A DNA stretch of 64,000 nucleotides, taken from NCBI GenBank assembly GCA_033002965.1, contig JAURVB010012598.1, positions 1 to 64,000 on the forward strand. Direction: 5' to 3'. The notes under the pieces are model-generated. The model was not told where the DNA came from. It made no database searches and saw only the letters and a program-made list of their open reading frames with translations. Below are positions 35,337 to 45,181 of this stretch, one piece after another. Position 1 is the first letter of the stretch. Each line of letters begins with the position of its first letter. A program made the translations under genes and the position numbers. This DNA comes from Piper betle. Its lineage: Eukaryota; Streptophyta; Magnoliopsida; Piperales; Piperaceae.

Positions 35337-35372
35337 CTTATAAAAATTTCGTCCTCAAAATTTTAAATCAAG
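35337..35372 (-). other. Polypurine tract of the chromovirus
   Basis: The minus strand reads GAGGACGAAATTTTTATAAG then GAGGGAAGGT directly before the LTR start TGTAAAACCC. It primes plus-strand DNA synthesis in LTR retrotransposons. The same tract is at 7438-7469 and, altered, at 11575 and 19845. Confidence 0.8.
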
Positions 35373-35390
35373 GAGGCATCAAACATAATT

Positions 35391-36289
35391 CTATAAACTG
35401 TAATTGAGGTTGGAAACTGGAAAACCTGGTCTAGAAGCTGGGTGCTCGGACAACTCTGGATACCTCCTCATGATCTCGTCCTCATGCTCCCATGTAGATT
35501 CTTCAACTCTGCGTCGATTCCACTGCACTCGCACTAAGGGGACCTGCTTACGTCTGAGGGTCTTCCCTTGACGATCAACTATCCTCATTGCGTCCTCAGA
35601 ATATGTCAGGTCAAGACAAAGTTCTATATCTTGGAAACTAATAACGTGGGAGTTATCTGGGTGGTACTTCTTCAATAAGGATACGTGGAATACTGGGTGT
35701 ACAGTTGATAGGTGGGGTGGCAATGCCAAGTGATAGGCCACCTGACCTACACATTCTAAAATGTTGAATGGTCCTATGTACTGCGGGCTAAGCTTCCCAC
35801 GCATACCAAACCTCATGTTTCCTTTGGTTGGTGACACCTTCAGAAGAATATGTTCTTCGACCATGAAGTGAACCTCACGTCGGCTTTGGTCAACGTAGCT
35901 TTTTTGTTGGTCCTTAGCTGACCTCATCCTCTTTTTAATCCGCATAACCACATCCTGTGTCTGCTGAACCATCTCTGGTCCCACTATCATTGGCTCACTG
36001 CCCTGTACCCAACACACTGGAGATCTACATGGCCTACCATATAGCGTTTTAAATTGTGCTATCCCAATACTAGCCTAGTAACTGTTGTTGTAAGCAAATT
36101 CCACCAAAGGCAAATTCTCTGCCCAGTCGCTTCCAAAATCGCACATAGGCCCTAAGAAAATCCTCAAGAATCTGAATAGTTCTTTCGGACTGCCCATCCG
36201 TTTGAGGGTAGAAAGCGGTGCTGAACTTTGAGTCTATGCCCATGGCTGCCTGAAAAGCTCTCCAAATTGGGACGTAAACCGTGGGCCTC
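35391..36289 (-). pseudogene. Integrase C-terminus with GPY/F and chromodomain-like tail
   Basis: A 208-codon open stretch (35391-36017) holds KLSPQYIGPF (GPY/F motif, residues 75-84), HLSTVHPVFHVSLLKKY (about 102-118), and a chromodomain-like tail, VDRQGK at 147 to WEHEDEIMRRYPEL at 176-189. Upstream to 36289 the reading continues with the integrase catalytic Glu region, AFYPQTDGQSERT, then a frameshift near 36140-36152 and a TAG stop at 36075-36077. These domains bind DNA and guide chromovirus integration to heterochromatin. The gene is dead: it is split by a TRIM at 36290 and by an LTR at 37020, and the catalytic pieces lie in separate blocks. Confidence 0.88.
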
Positions 36290-36743
36290 TCTAACGACCC
36301 AGCCCAAAGTGCAAAGTAATGGGCCTAAGTCATTTCTTTAAAATGATTAACCAAGTTAAAGATCTATAGTCCATTCTCACTTATAAATAGGATCTTCTCC
36401 TAGTAGGTATTAGATGTGGGATTAAGTTGAGGGATCTCACAATCCACTCACCTTAGAAATTTCGTCCTCAAAATTCCTACACTTGGCCCGTTGCTAACCC
36501 CAGCCCATGACCTTCTTTGGCCTGTGACCGGTAGCCTAGCCAACGTACCTAATCTAGCCCATCATCTAACACGCAACCAGGTTGCTCTGATACCACCTCC
36601 TGGCCCAAAGAGCAACGTAATGGGCCTAAGCTATTTCTTTAAAATGGTTAACCCAAGTTAAAGATCTATAGTCCATTCTCACTTATAAACAGGATCTTCT
36701 CCCAGTAGGTATTAGATGTGGGATTAAGTTGAGGGATCTTACA
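36290..36743 (-). mobile_element. TRIM inserted in the integrase core
   Basis: 454 bp. Left LTR 36290-36441, internal domain of the GCCAAGT type 36442-36596 with primer-site complement GGTTGCTCTGATACCACC, right LTR about 36597-36743 (its first bases are altered). Flanks GCCTC (36285-36289) and GTCTC (36744-36748) differ at one base and fit a 5-bp duplication. It falls right after the second catalytic Asp (motif ISDRD). Confidence 0.85.
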
Positions 36744-37019
36744 GTCTCTGTCTGAGATAATCTCCAAAGGGACTTCATGCAGTCGTACTATCTCATCCCG
36801 ATACACGGTCACCAAAGTGGATAACAAGTAATCCATTCTAATAGGGATAAAATGTGCAGATTTTGTTAGTCGATCCACTATTAACCACATTGTGTTTCTC
36901 TGTTGGCAATTCTTAGGTTGACCGACTACGAAATCATAAGCTATACTCTCCCACTTCCACTCTGGGTGGGGTCTTCAGTGGCTGTAAGGTCCCACTGGGC
37001 CACATATATTTAGCCTTTA
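36744..37019 (-). pseudogene. Integrase catalytic core piece
   Basis: The minus strand encodes MWLIVDRLTKSAHFIPIR (first catalytic Asp) and VRLHEVPLEIISDRD (second Asp), the DD part of the DD35E core of gypsy integrase. Further upstream (toward 37019) a frame change precedes the stretch that should join the zinc-binding domain. The open frame runs on into the TRIM LTR at 36743, so the annotated 74-codon frame has a false C-terminus. Confidence 0.88.
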
Positions 37020-37991
37020 TGTAAAACCTGTGACTCGAGTCAGAGTTTTACGGAAGTGAACCAGTCGGTTCAACCATTGGTTTGAGTCTGAGTCAGCTTC
37101 ATGGTCCGCGAGCTGAGTTGAGGCCAGCTGTGAGTTATGAGCGATGAGGGTCATGTATGCTCAAGTGTACGATGATAACGTCTAAAAGATGATGAAAAAT
37201 GGGTTATCAAGTATATGGAGGTATATAGTATTGATTGTTATTTTCATTTTATCGCAGAATAGTTTTAGGCCGAATAACGCATTAGGACGCATTGGATTAT
37301 ATTCGGGTGGGTTATTAGTTATAGAGCATTCCATTTGGATGTTGTTGTGTTTGTTTAATTTTATGGGATTTTTTCATATTTTTTTAGATTTTTTTAGAAT
37401 TTATTACGAACTAGTTATTATTTTAACTCGAGTAGGAATCGAGTCAATACTTAATTACGAAACTGCCACTGGAGTATATTTTCTCCATTCCCAACACTTC
37501 CCCCTTACAAAACCCTAGCTGCCGCCGCCCCTCATGCTCGTCACCACCGCCGACGTCGCACAGCCGCCGATCAACGCCGCTGTAAAACCCACGATTCGAG
37601 TTAGGGTTTTATATTTAGAACCGGTCGGGTCGACCGTTATTTTTTTCGAGTTGAGTCAGTTTCAGGACACGTGTACCGAGCCAATGCCAGTCGCGTGTAT
37701 GAGCTATGAGGGTCATGCGTACCCAAGTATATGATGATAATATCATGAACACAGCAGAACAGAATGAGTTATCAGATATATGAGAGTATGCCAGTCATTT
37801 TTTTTATTTTTATATATAGTGGATCGTAGAATTAGTATTAGGCCGTTTACCGCGTTAGGACGCGTTCGGGCAGTTTGGGTGGGTTGATAGTTCTAGAGCA
37901 TACCATTATAATTTTTTTGGTGTTGTTTGATTTTACGGGATTTTTCCCGATTTTTATGAATTTTTTTAGGATTTAATACGAGTTAGTTATG

Positions 37992-38024
37992 ATACTTGAC
38001 TCGAGACGGAGACGAGTCAAGTAT
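37992..38024 (+). promoter_or_regulatory. 12-bp inverted repeat in LTR-A U3
   Basis: ATACTTGACTCG (37992-38003), 9-bp loop, CGAGTCAAGTAT (38013-38024): perfect arms. The 10-bp core CTTGACTCG(A) / (T)CGAGTCAAG is kept at 52544-52570, and in weaker form near 2160, 7890, 19405, 34905, 44412 and 61905. Function unknown; TGACTC/GAGTCA resembles the bZIP GCN4-type half-site. Confidence 0.65.
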
Positions 38025-39510
38025 TATTTACGAGTTTGCCACCCAACTAATTTTTCTCCCCCACGCCCAAACCCTCGCCGCGCCGCCCCTGTTCGCGCGC
38101 CACCGCCGCCACGGCCGGCGCCGCCTGGCCGCCGATCGACGCCGCCCAGCCCGGCCACGGCGTCGCCCTGCCGCCCCGACCAGGTCCGGCCCCCATCGGA
38201 CCGCCGCGACGCGAGGAAATCACGCCGCGACGCCGCGGCCGCGTTGCGGTCGCGTCGTCGATTCCGCCGCCGGCGAGCATCGCCACCACGATCAGGTGGT
38301 CGCCTCAGCACCGTCGACCACCCAGTGACGCTTCCTGACCGGAGCGGAGGCCGTTGCCGCCGTGGCCGGCCGGATCTAGCAACCACCACGGCCGGCCACT
38401 GTTTTGACCATTTTCCGGCGAGCCGCCAACTCCGTCGACCATGTTGAGGCCATAGATGAGTCGGGCTCGCCGAGCCGGTTCCGAGGGTACCCAACACGAC
38501 CCCTTTCCGACTAGTAGACGCCGTAGGCGACGGTTGCCGGAAAACCACCGGAAGTCGCCGGAAAACCGCCAGTAGCTGCCGGAAAACCGCCGAAAAATCG
38601 GAATTTCTGGAATTCGCCGGAATTCACCGGATCTTCCGCGGGGCTCACCCAGTGGAGCCCGATCGAGCTTTGGACGCCGAGGAGCGCCGAATTTGAGCTC
38701 CGAGGCGCGCGACGGAACCCTAACCGTCGCCGATTGCCGACGACGTGAGGTATAATTACCTCCGATTGATTTCTTTAAAATTGATTATGATTGTTAGTAT
38801 AACATGCTAGAATTAAATAATTGTCATGATAAACATATGAGTATGAGTGTAGTGATGATTGCATGATGCAATTAATTGAGAATGAATAGGGAGTGATTTA
38901 ATGAGGTAGATCGAGTTGAGCATGATAATTGTGTGTGATGTGATTAATGACTAATTAGGGATGAAATGATAAGTTACATGATGAGATTAAGTGTGAATGA
39001 AGGTTCAGTGATCTAATGAAGTAGATCAGGTCAGAGCATGATAAGTGACCACGGCATAAGTTATAGACACGTAATAAAATTAGTATGAATAGGATGAGCT
39101 AGGATTAATTAATTTTTATGATTTTCTGATTGTTATGTTGATGGATGCTTGCATTGTGATTGTGATGTTATTGAGTTTGATGCATCATTTAGTTAGCGGG
39201 CGTTAGTATTTAGTTTTGATGTGTAGGTACGGAGTAGGAGCTCGCCGCCTAGGCGCGATGACATGCTTGGAGCTTCCACCAGGTCCGTTTAGGACTCGTC
39301 TCTGATTTACTCTTTCTATTGTATGTTTAATTTATTGCCTGCAGGACGGGTTAAGTGGCGTTTTATCGGATCCCACTTAACTCGGGCCATTTAACCGAGT
39401 ATTTTCCGGATTAATAACCCCTCGAGGATGAGATCCCTCGAGGTTGATTTCGAAAACAAGATCCACCACAAGTTGCCTTCGGGCCTATTATATGAATCCC
39501 TTCCCAGGCC

Positions 39511-39520
39511 TATATATATA
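39511..39520 (+). promoter_or_regulatory. TATA box of the nested LTR-A
   Basis: TATATATATA in GGCC-TATATATATA-GTTTTATCGAG. In all LTR-A copies a TATA-like run stands just upstream of GAGTTTTCAGTGAGA, so transcription probably starts shortly after it, giving a U3 of about 1.95 kb and an R/U5 of about 1.1 kb. Confidence 0.65.
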
Positions 39521-39653
39521 GTTTTATCGAGTTTTCAGTGAGACGAGAGATGGAGAAACCGACTGCACGTACCATGCAGAGGATGCCGTGACAGTCAAAG
39601 CGGGCTCTGGATTAGTGCCAGCGGACTGTTCCATTCCCGAGGGATCCTGACAA

Positions 39654-39691
39654 CTCCGCGTTTGAGTTCCTCACACCCGGAGAACGTGGAG
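39654..39691 (+). promoter_or_regulatory. Conserved R-region stem of LTR-A
   Basis: CTCCGCGTT (39654-39662) pairs with AACGTGGAG (39683-39691), one G-U pair, closing a 20-nt loop. Other copies keep pairing with different bases: 50779-50816 has fully Watson-Crick middle pairs, and 42004-42042 swaps the GTT/AAC pair block for CTT/AAG. Confidence 0.6.
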
Positions 39692-39979
39692 GTTTACGGG
39701 TACTGTTTAGTACAGCGCATGTCCGGACTTGTGGTTCAAAGGGTACTAAAGGCGACTGCCTGAGAGTACTCGGCCTTCGTGCTCAAGGCCAGGAGAGATA
39801 TGGAGGTAAGGAGAGGGCTTAGGATAAAGTTTCACGAGAAGTACTGAAAAAGAAGTGCTGAGAGTAGCACAGTACCAGCAACAGAGCAGTAAGTTCGGGA
39901 TGCTACCGGGTCTGCAGCCCAGTGGCTCCTCAGTAGTGCCCTTCAGAGTGTTCACGTGGAGTATGATGTTTTCTTTCAG

Positions 39980-39997
39980 ATGAGAGTTTGCTCTCAT
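39980..39997 (+). promoter_or_regulatory. Conserved U5 hairpin of LTR-A
   Basis: ATGAGAG-TTTG-CTCTCAT, 7-bp stem with a four-base loop, about 30 bp upstream of the second dyad CAGTAACACTTGTTACTG (40031-40048). Confidence 0.7.
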
Positions 39998-41860
39998 AAC
40001 CAGTTTGTTATAGATATTTTATTTTCCGGACCAGTAACACTTGTTACTGACGTTTTTCTTATATATATGTAGGTGATAAGCACGAGATGGACGGGCCGGC
40101 CAGGACGGAGGAGCAATGAGGTCTTGTGCACACACATGTTAGATTTCTGAATGTTTAATATTGTATTATTATGTTATTATTTTGTGAATGCTATGATTAA
40201 ATGTTTGAGGCATGATAGGATATGATTAAATGAAATGAGATGATGCTAAGACATGATGATAAGAGGTGAGATGTGATCAGAGTGGGCAGCAGAAGTGTGG
40301 CCCAAGTCCTATGATGAATATACAGTATATTAAATTATGTGTGATTAAAATTGTTGATATATGTATATATATTGGTATGTATTGTTTTGACAGGGTAGAC
40401 CCTAATTGCACTTTTAGGGGAGACTCTATCAGTTTTACTTTAGAATTTTCATCGATTTTGCTCGTGATTGTGATGGCGTGAAATTTAATTTGCATGTCAT
40501 TCATGTAGTACCATGTTAGGATTTTGCACATTTATTCATTCATGATGGATCGTATCTTCATCTTAAGACGCCGAGATTGGATCCGCATGAGTTAGGTTCG
40601 GGTTAGCGGACCTAACCGGGGCCTGTAACATGCCGGTTCGGTTCATGAGCGTGGACCGGATTTGGGGTGTTACAGCCGCCCTGACCCGCCGTGCAGTCGC
40701 CATGCCGCCACGACGCCGGAATTGCCCCACAAGCCGTGACGTGCTCCCTCATCGATTCGCCACCGTCCGGGCCACTCCGCTGCCGCTGTGACCCCGATGA
40801 CCACCCTCTCGCCGTCGCCGACATTTCCCCCAACATCCCGACCGCCGTCGAGGCCTGCCGCAGCCCCAATCGAAGCACGCCGTCGCCGCCATCCATTTTC
40901 GATGCCGCCATCGATGGCCATCGCCACCTCGGCTACCCTGTTTGACACCACCATTGGACCAAGCTCGTCGAGCTGGTGCCGATAGACCCCCTGATTGCCC
41001 TGTCCCGAATCATAGCCGGAAAACCACTGGAATCTGCCGGAAAACCGCCAACACTCACTGGAAAACTACCGAAACCGCCGGAAAAATTGGATTCGTGGGA
41101 AATTAGCTGGATCATCCTCCGAACTCACCCGATCCAATCTGATCCGACTTTGGACGCCGCTAGGTGCCGGATTCGAGTTTCGAGCCACGAAACGGAAACC
41201 CTAACCGTTGCCGATTTTCGACGATGCGAGGTATAATTTATTTTAACTTAATTATTTGAAAGTATTGCTTATTAGAATTGCATGCTAGGATTGCTGAATT
41301 GTGTGTTATAATAATATATATAAATGTAGATTTGATTAAGGATAAAATATGAAATTTGTTTGATTGAGTGGTGTTAAAAAATGGAGACTAAGAAACTAAT
41401 TAGGGTAACTAGGTAATGATCATGATCTAATGCAAACTAGCCTAAGTAGACTTGCTAGAATTGATATAGGTTGATGTGTGATGGTTGATGCGTGATTGTG
41501 TTGATTGTGTGTGCATGCTATAGGATGTGTGATTCATCATGCGGGCGTTAGTTTTTAGCTTGATTGTGTAGGTACGGTGTAGGAGCTCGCCGCCTAGGCG
41601 CGTGGACCCGTTTGGAGCTTCTACCAGGTCCGTTTAGGACTCGTTCTCTGTTTTTACGCTATTCTATTGTGTATTTGATTTATCATGTGCAGGACGAGTT
41701 AAGTGGCGTTTTATCGGATCCCACTTAACTCGGGCCATTTAGCCAACAGTTTTTTTCGGATTAATAACCCTCGAGGATGAGATCCCTCGAGTTTGTTTTC
41801 GAACTTCAGATCCAGCTCACGATGCCTTCGGGCCTATTGTATAAATCCCAACCTAGCCCT

Positions 41861-41870
41861 ATATATATGT
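41861..41870 (+). promoter_or_regulatory. TATA-like box of the outer LTR-A
   Basis: CCCT-ATATATATGT-ATAGTTTTCGAG, the same place relative to GAGTTTTCAGTGAGAG as at 39511. Confidence 0.55.
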
Positions 41871-42317
41871 ATAGTTTTCGAGTTTTCAGTGAGAGATTGA
41901 ATGAGGGAATCCGACTACCGTGCTACGTGAGCAGGCACGTGTGTGTCGATAGTGGGCTCTGGAATGGTGTGCGGGCCGTTTCATTCCCGAGGGATCCTGA
42001 CAACTCCACCTTTGAGTTCCTCAAACCCGGAGAAGTGTGGAGGTTTACGGGTACTGCATTGCAGCGCATGTCTAGACTTGTGGTTTCAAAGGGTACTGAA
42101 GGCGACTGCCTGAGAGTACTCGACCTTCGTGCTCAAGGCCAGGAGTAATATGGAAGGTGCAGAGGGCAGAAAGGAATGAGATTTGATGCGAGAAGTGATA
42201 GAGAAATGGCCGAAGGTATGAGAATGTGAAAGATAGGGGGACGCTGTCGACCCGAGGGTGACGGCTCCCGTATGTGCCCTGATGAGAGTTCTTGAGGAAG
42301 TATATGGTTTTCATTCA

Positions 42318-42339
42318 ACAGGAGAGTTTGCTCTCCTGT
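42318..42339 (+). promoter_or_regulatory. Conserved U5 hairpin of LTR-A, variant pairs
   Basis: ACAGGAGAG-TTTG-CTCTCCTGT: 9-bp perfect stem. Relative to ATGAGAG/CTCTCAT, the pair next to GAGAG is G-C instead of T-A, changed on both sides. Confidence 0.72.
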
Positions 42340-43017
42340 GCCAGATTGATATTAGTTATTTTCCGGGCCGGTAACACTCGTTACTGACGGTTTTTCTATA
42401 TATATGTAGGTGAGGAATGCGAGCGATGAAAGCTGTCGGGACTGCGGAGGAGCAGCACGGAACCGCGCACACATGTACCTGCCGTGTGTAACGTATGTAT
42501 AATGATGGTGTGTTATTGTTATGTAAATGATAATTTTGATGTGTTTGCTTGAATGAATTACTTGTTATGAAACGAACTGATAAATATGAATGAGTAGGGA
42601 GCCTTGGAGTTCAGACTCGGCTCAGGTAAAAACAAATGAGATAATGATTTAATGTCAATGTAGATTGGTATGTGTTATTGTATTTTCATAAAATATTTAT
42701 ATACCCTTGTTGTGGACAGGTTGGCCCCTATTGCACTTTTAGGGGAAACTCTGTCCGTTTTTCTGTAGTAGCATATATTTTCTTTTGGTTTCTCATTTAT
42801 TGTTTTGTCTTGTTTTTGCTTGTACATCATAGCATGCATGTAGGACCGCGTTAGAATCCAATCGCTCCCATGCATGCATTTCATATTTGCATCTCCATCT
42901 TGAGACGCCGAGAGTAGATTCGAGTGGGCTTAACCGAATCTAGTAGATTAGCGAACGGTTCGGTCGCCGGTGACATTTCCGGGTCGGTTCACGGGTGAGC
43001 CGAAACAGGGTGTTACA

Positions 43018-43197
43018 CTTTGCCTATTGACAGACTAAACATCTGGCTACGGTGTCAAAAACCTCTCTCTTCAATCCTGGCCACCAATAGGATCGCCGAA
43101 CATCGTGATACATCTTCACTCCACCTAGATGCACTATCCACCTCGAGGTGTGCGCATCATGAAGAATAGTCCTACGAAGTCCTGGATAATCAATGAT
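43018..43197 (-). pseudogene. Integrase zinc-binding (H2C2) domain piece
   Basis: The minus strand encodes ILHDAHTSRWIVHLGG ... YWWPGLKREV ... VARCLVCQ, the HHCC zinc-binding domain of Ty3/gypsy integrase, which helps multimerise and bind DNA ends. A TAG stop follows CQ near the insertion point. On the other side, at about 43198, the sequence jumps straight into mid-LTR (GTGTTAGGTGGGGTCCG), so everything upstream of this domain was deleted. Confidence 0.9.
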
Positions 43198-44849
43198 GTC
43201 CCGTGTTAGGTGGGGTCCGATAAATCATCCACCTAACACGCTCTACAATCAATAAATCAAATCACCGATAGAGTATAGCAATAAAACCTGAGAAGTGTGT
43301 CCTAACGGACCTATTAGAAGCTCCAAGCATAGTCTCGTGCCTAGACGGCGAGCTCCTGCAACAAACCTACATGAACATAACTATTTACTAACGCCCATAC
43401 ATATATGATGCACGCCTATATAACTAATATATCCACATGCATACACTAATCTAATCAAACATGACAATCATCTCAACAATCACACTGAATCTCTAATTGT
43501 CAAGCAAGTTAATAATTTTATGATTTCCTACCTTACTTATTACCTAACACTTTTAATTCCAATTTCAAAGTATACCTATTCTAATTTGGTGACAATGGTT
43601 TAATCAATTTAATCCATTTAACTTAATACTAGCATGCAAAATCCTAATTCATCCAAATTCATAAATTAACTTGTTAACAAGCATTTAATTAACTATTCCA
43701 TGGTTTACTAACAACTCCATTAGCAAGTATTTACATCACGCAACACAATCTACGCTAATCGTCAGATGTTTCACATTTAATTAAACTAAAATCATGAAGT
43801 TAATAAAATTAATTTCAATACGCTACCATGCCACCTCGCGATCTGTGCTGAAATCGGTGCCGACGGACAAAGGCGGTGAAGGTGTCGTTGGCGGTTTTCC
43901 GGCACTTCCAGTGGTTTTCTAGCGACTGCTCTTGCGGGGCAATCTGAGGGAGGGGTTAGCACCGTCTCGGTGAGCTTGACCCAATGGCGGTGACAACGAG
44001 GGTAGCTGCGGCCGCGATGGCCACCAACGACGGGGTCCAGTGCGGTCGAGGCAGTCGGTCGCTCCGATCAAACCCACGGCCGGCCTCGACGGCGGTGCTA
44101 GGTAAGGGAGAAAAGTAGGGAAGTCGAGGGGAGAACTTCGACGTCACGGAGGCGGCGGTCCAGCATAGACGGCGGCGGAATCGTGTCGGGAACGGTAGTG
44201 AAATCAAGGGCAATTTATGGCGTCACGACGGCTCGACGGTGGCCGGGTGTGGTCAGGGCGGCAAGGCAATGGCACGGCCGGGCTGGGCGGCGTCGATCGG
44301 TGGCGAGGTGGCGTCGGCAGTGGTGGCAAAAGTCAAGGGCGGCGGCGGTGAAGATGTCGGGGTTTGGGGAGGGAGATGAGAAGTATAGGGCGGTGGCAAA
44401 GTTGTAAATAAGACTTGACTCGACACTGGCTCGAGTCAAGAATAATAACTAAGTCTGAATAAATTCCCGAAAAATCCAGAAAAATTGGGAAAAATCCCAT
44501 AAAATCAAACAAAATAACACAACATCCAAATGACATCCTGGATAACTAATAACCCCACCTGAAGACCATCTAACGCATCCTAATGTGTTATTCAGCCTAA
44601 ACTAATTCTACGGTCACAACATGAAAAAAAATAAAAATCAACTTTATACTCTCATATCTACTGATAACTCAGTCTGCTGATGCGCATCTGACACTAACAT
44701 CGATACTTGGGTATACATAAACCCTCATAGCACATGTACACGGTCGGCCTCGGCCTCACACACGTGTTTTGAAAGCTGAACTGATTCGAACCACGGTCAA
44801 ACCGATCAGCTAACGAATATAAAACCCTGACTCGAGTCACGGGTTTTAC
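43198..44849 (-). mobile_element. 5' LTR of the chromovirus, U3 part only
   Basis: Collinear with 32463-35336 of the 3' LTR, minus the Athila-type insertion there: GTGTTAGGTGGGGTC, the GAATCTCTAATTGTCAAGC block, GC block (43840-44400), CTTGACTCG inverted repeat at about 44412-44438, and edge CTCGAGTCACGGGTTTTACA at 44849. It lacks the TATA, R and U5. Its loss with gag-RT indicates one large deletion. Confidence 0.85.
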
Positions 44850-45181
44850 ATTGAGACTCTATCAAATTTTATCAAGGGTTTGAGTGTCCTCTTTAACTTA
44901 GGCCCATATAGGTGTCATATTTGCTTAAGCTCAGTCCCAGCTTTATGGAAGTATCATACGCATATTGTGTTGTATGCCTATGTTGTATTGGATGCGCATT
45001 AGTTTTGGGTATATCGTCATTCATGTTTTAAAACCATGGAGAGTCAGATCTTGGACTGTGATTCAAACCTTGGACTGTGAATCAAAAATGTTAATAGGTG
45101 AGGAAGTAATTATACTTATAATTTAGCATTCCTATTTTCGTTTGGGTCTGGCAGGGTTTAACCCGGAATTAGGGTATTACA
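44850..45181 (+). mobile_element. Probable 3' end of an older LTR
   Basis: Follows the chromovirus at its TTGAG duplicate and ends AACCCGGAATTAGGGTATTACA, the usual form of a gypsy LTR 3' edge. It may continue the sequence interrupted at 31117. A short direct repeat, CTTGGACTGTGA(A/T)TCAAA, lies near 45050-45090. The family is unknown. Confidence 0.45.

Larger units (their letters stand above)
37581..40674 (+). mobile_element. Solo LTR-A (subtype A2) nested in another LTR-A
   Basis: 3094 bp, TGTAAAACCCACGATTCG ... TTTGGGGTGTTACA, with perfect GCCGC duplications (37576-37580 and 40675-40679). Its GC block (38040-38740) is dense in CpG, so it is probably the youngest LTR-A here. The frames at 37989-38447 (+) and 38024-38548 (-) lie in this block and overlap antiparallel; I take them as compositional. 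Sense-strand parts: inverted repeat 37992-38024, TATATATATA 39511-39520, R/U5 core 39620-39760, hairpin 39980-39997. Confidence 0.93.
37020..43017 (+). mobile_element. Solo LTR-A (subtype A1) in the integrase, itself interrupted
   Basis: TGTAAAACCTGTGACTCG at 37020 to AACAGGGTGTTACA at 43017; flanks CTTTA (37015-37019) and CTTTG (43018-43022) are a one-mismatch duplication. Without the inner LTR (37581-40674) it is about 2.9 kb. Its parts on the sense strand: U3 with GC block (37500-37580 and 40680-41220), TATATATAT at 41860-41868, R/U5 core 41975-42125, hairpin 42318-42339. No internal region or second LTR adjoins, so it is a solo LTR. It separates the integrase zinc-binding domain from the catalytic core. 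Confidence 0.88.
31118..44849 (-). mobile_element. Truncated chromovirus (Tekay-like) with nested insertions
   Basis: Minus-strand Ty3/gypsy element. The 3' LTR is 31118-35336; internal remnants are 35337-36289, 36744-37019 and 43018-43197; the 5' LTR piece is 43198-44849. Flanks GTGAG (31113-31117) and TTGAG (44850-44854) differ by one base and probably are its target-site duplication. Gag, protease, RT and RNase H are missing: the integrase zinc-binding region is joined directly to mid-LTR at about 43198. Four later insertions sit inside: an Athila-type solo LTR, a TRIM, and two LTR-A copies, one within the other. The chromodomain-like tail and GPY/F motif place it among chromoviruses; Tekay is inferred from the tail pattern and LTR length. 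Confidence 0.85.

Noticed and set aside
36666..36890. 74-codon frame as a complete small protein
   Set aside because: Only the first two thirds are integrase; the rest is TRIM LTR read through.
38024..38548. 174-codon minus frame and 152-codon plus frame as genes
   Set aside because: Antiparallel, Arg/Pro/Ala-rich frames in the CpG-rich U3 block of a solo LTR; composition explains them.
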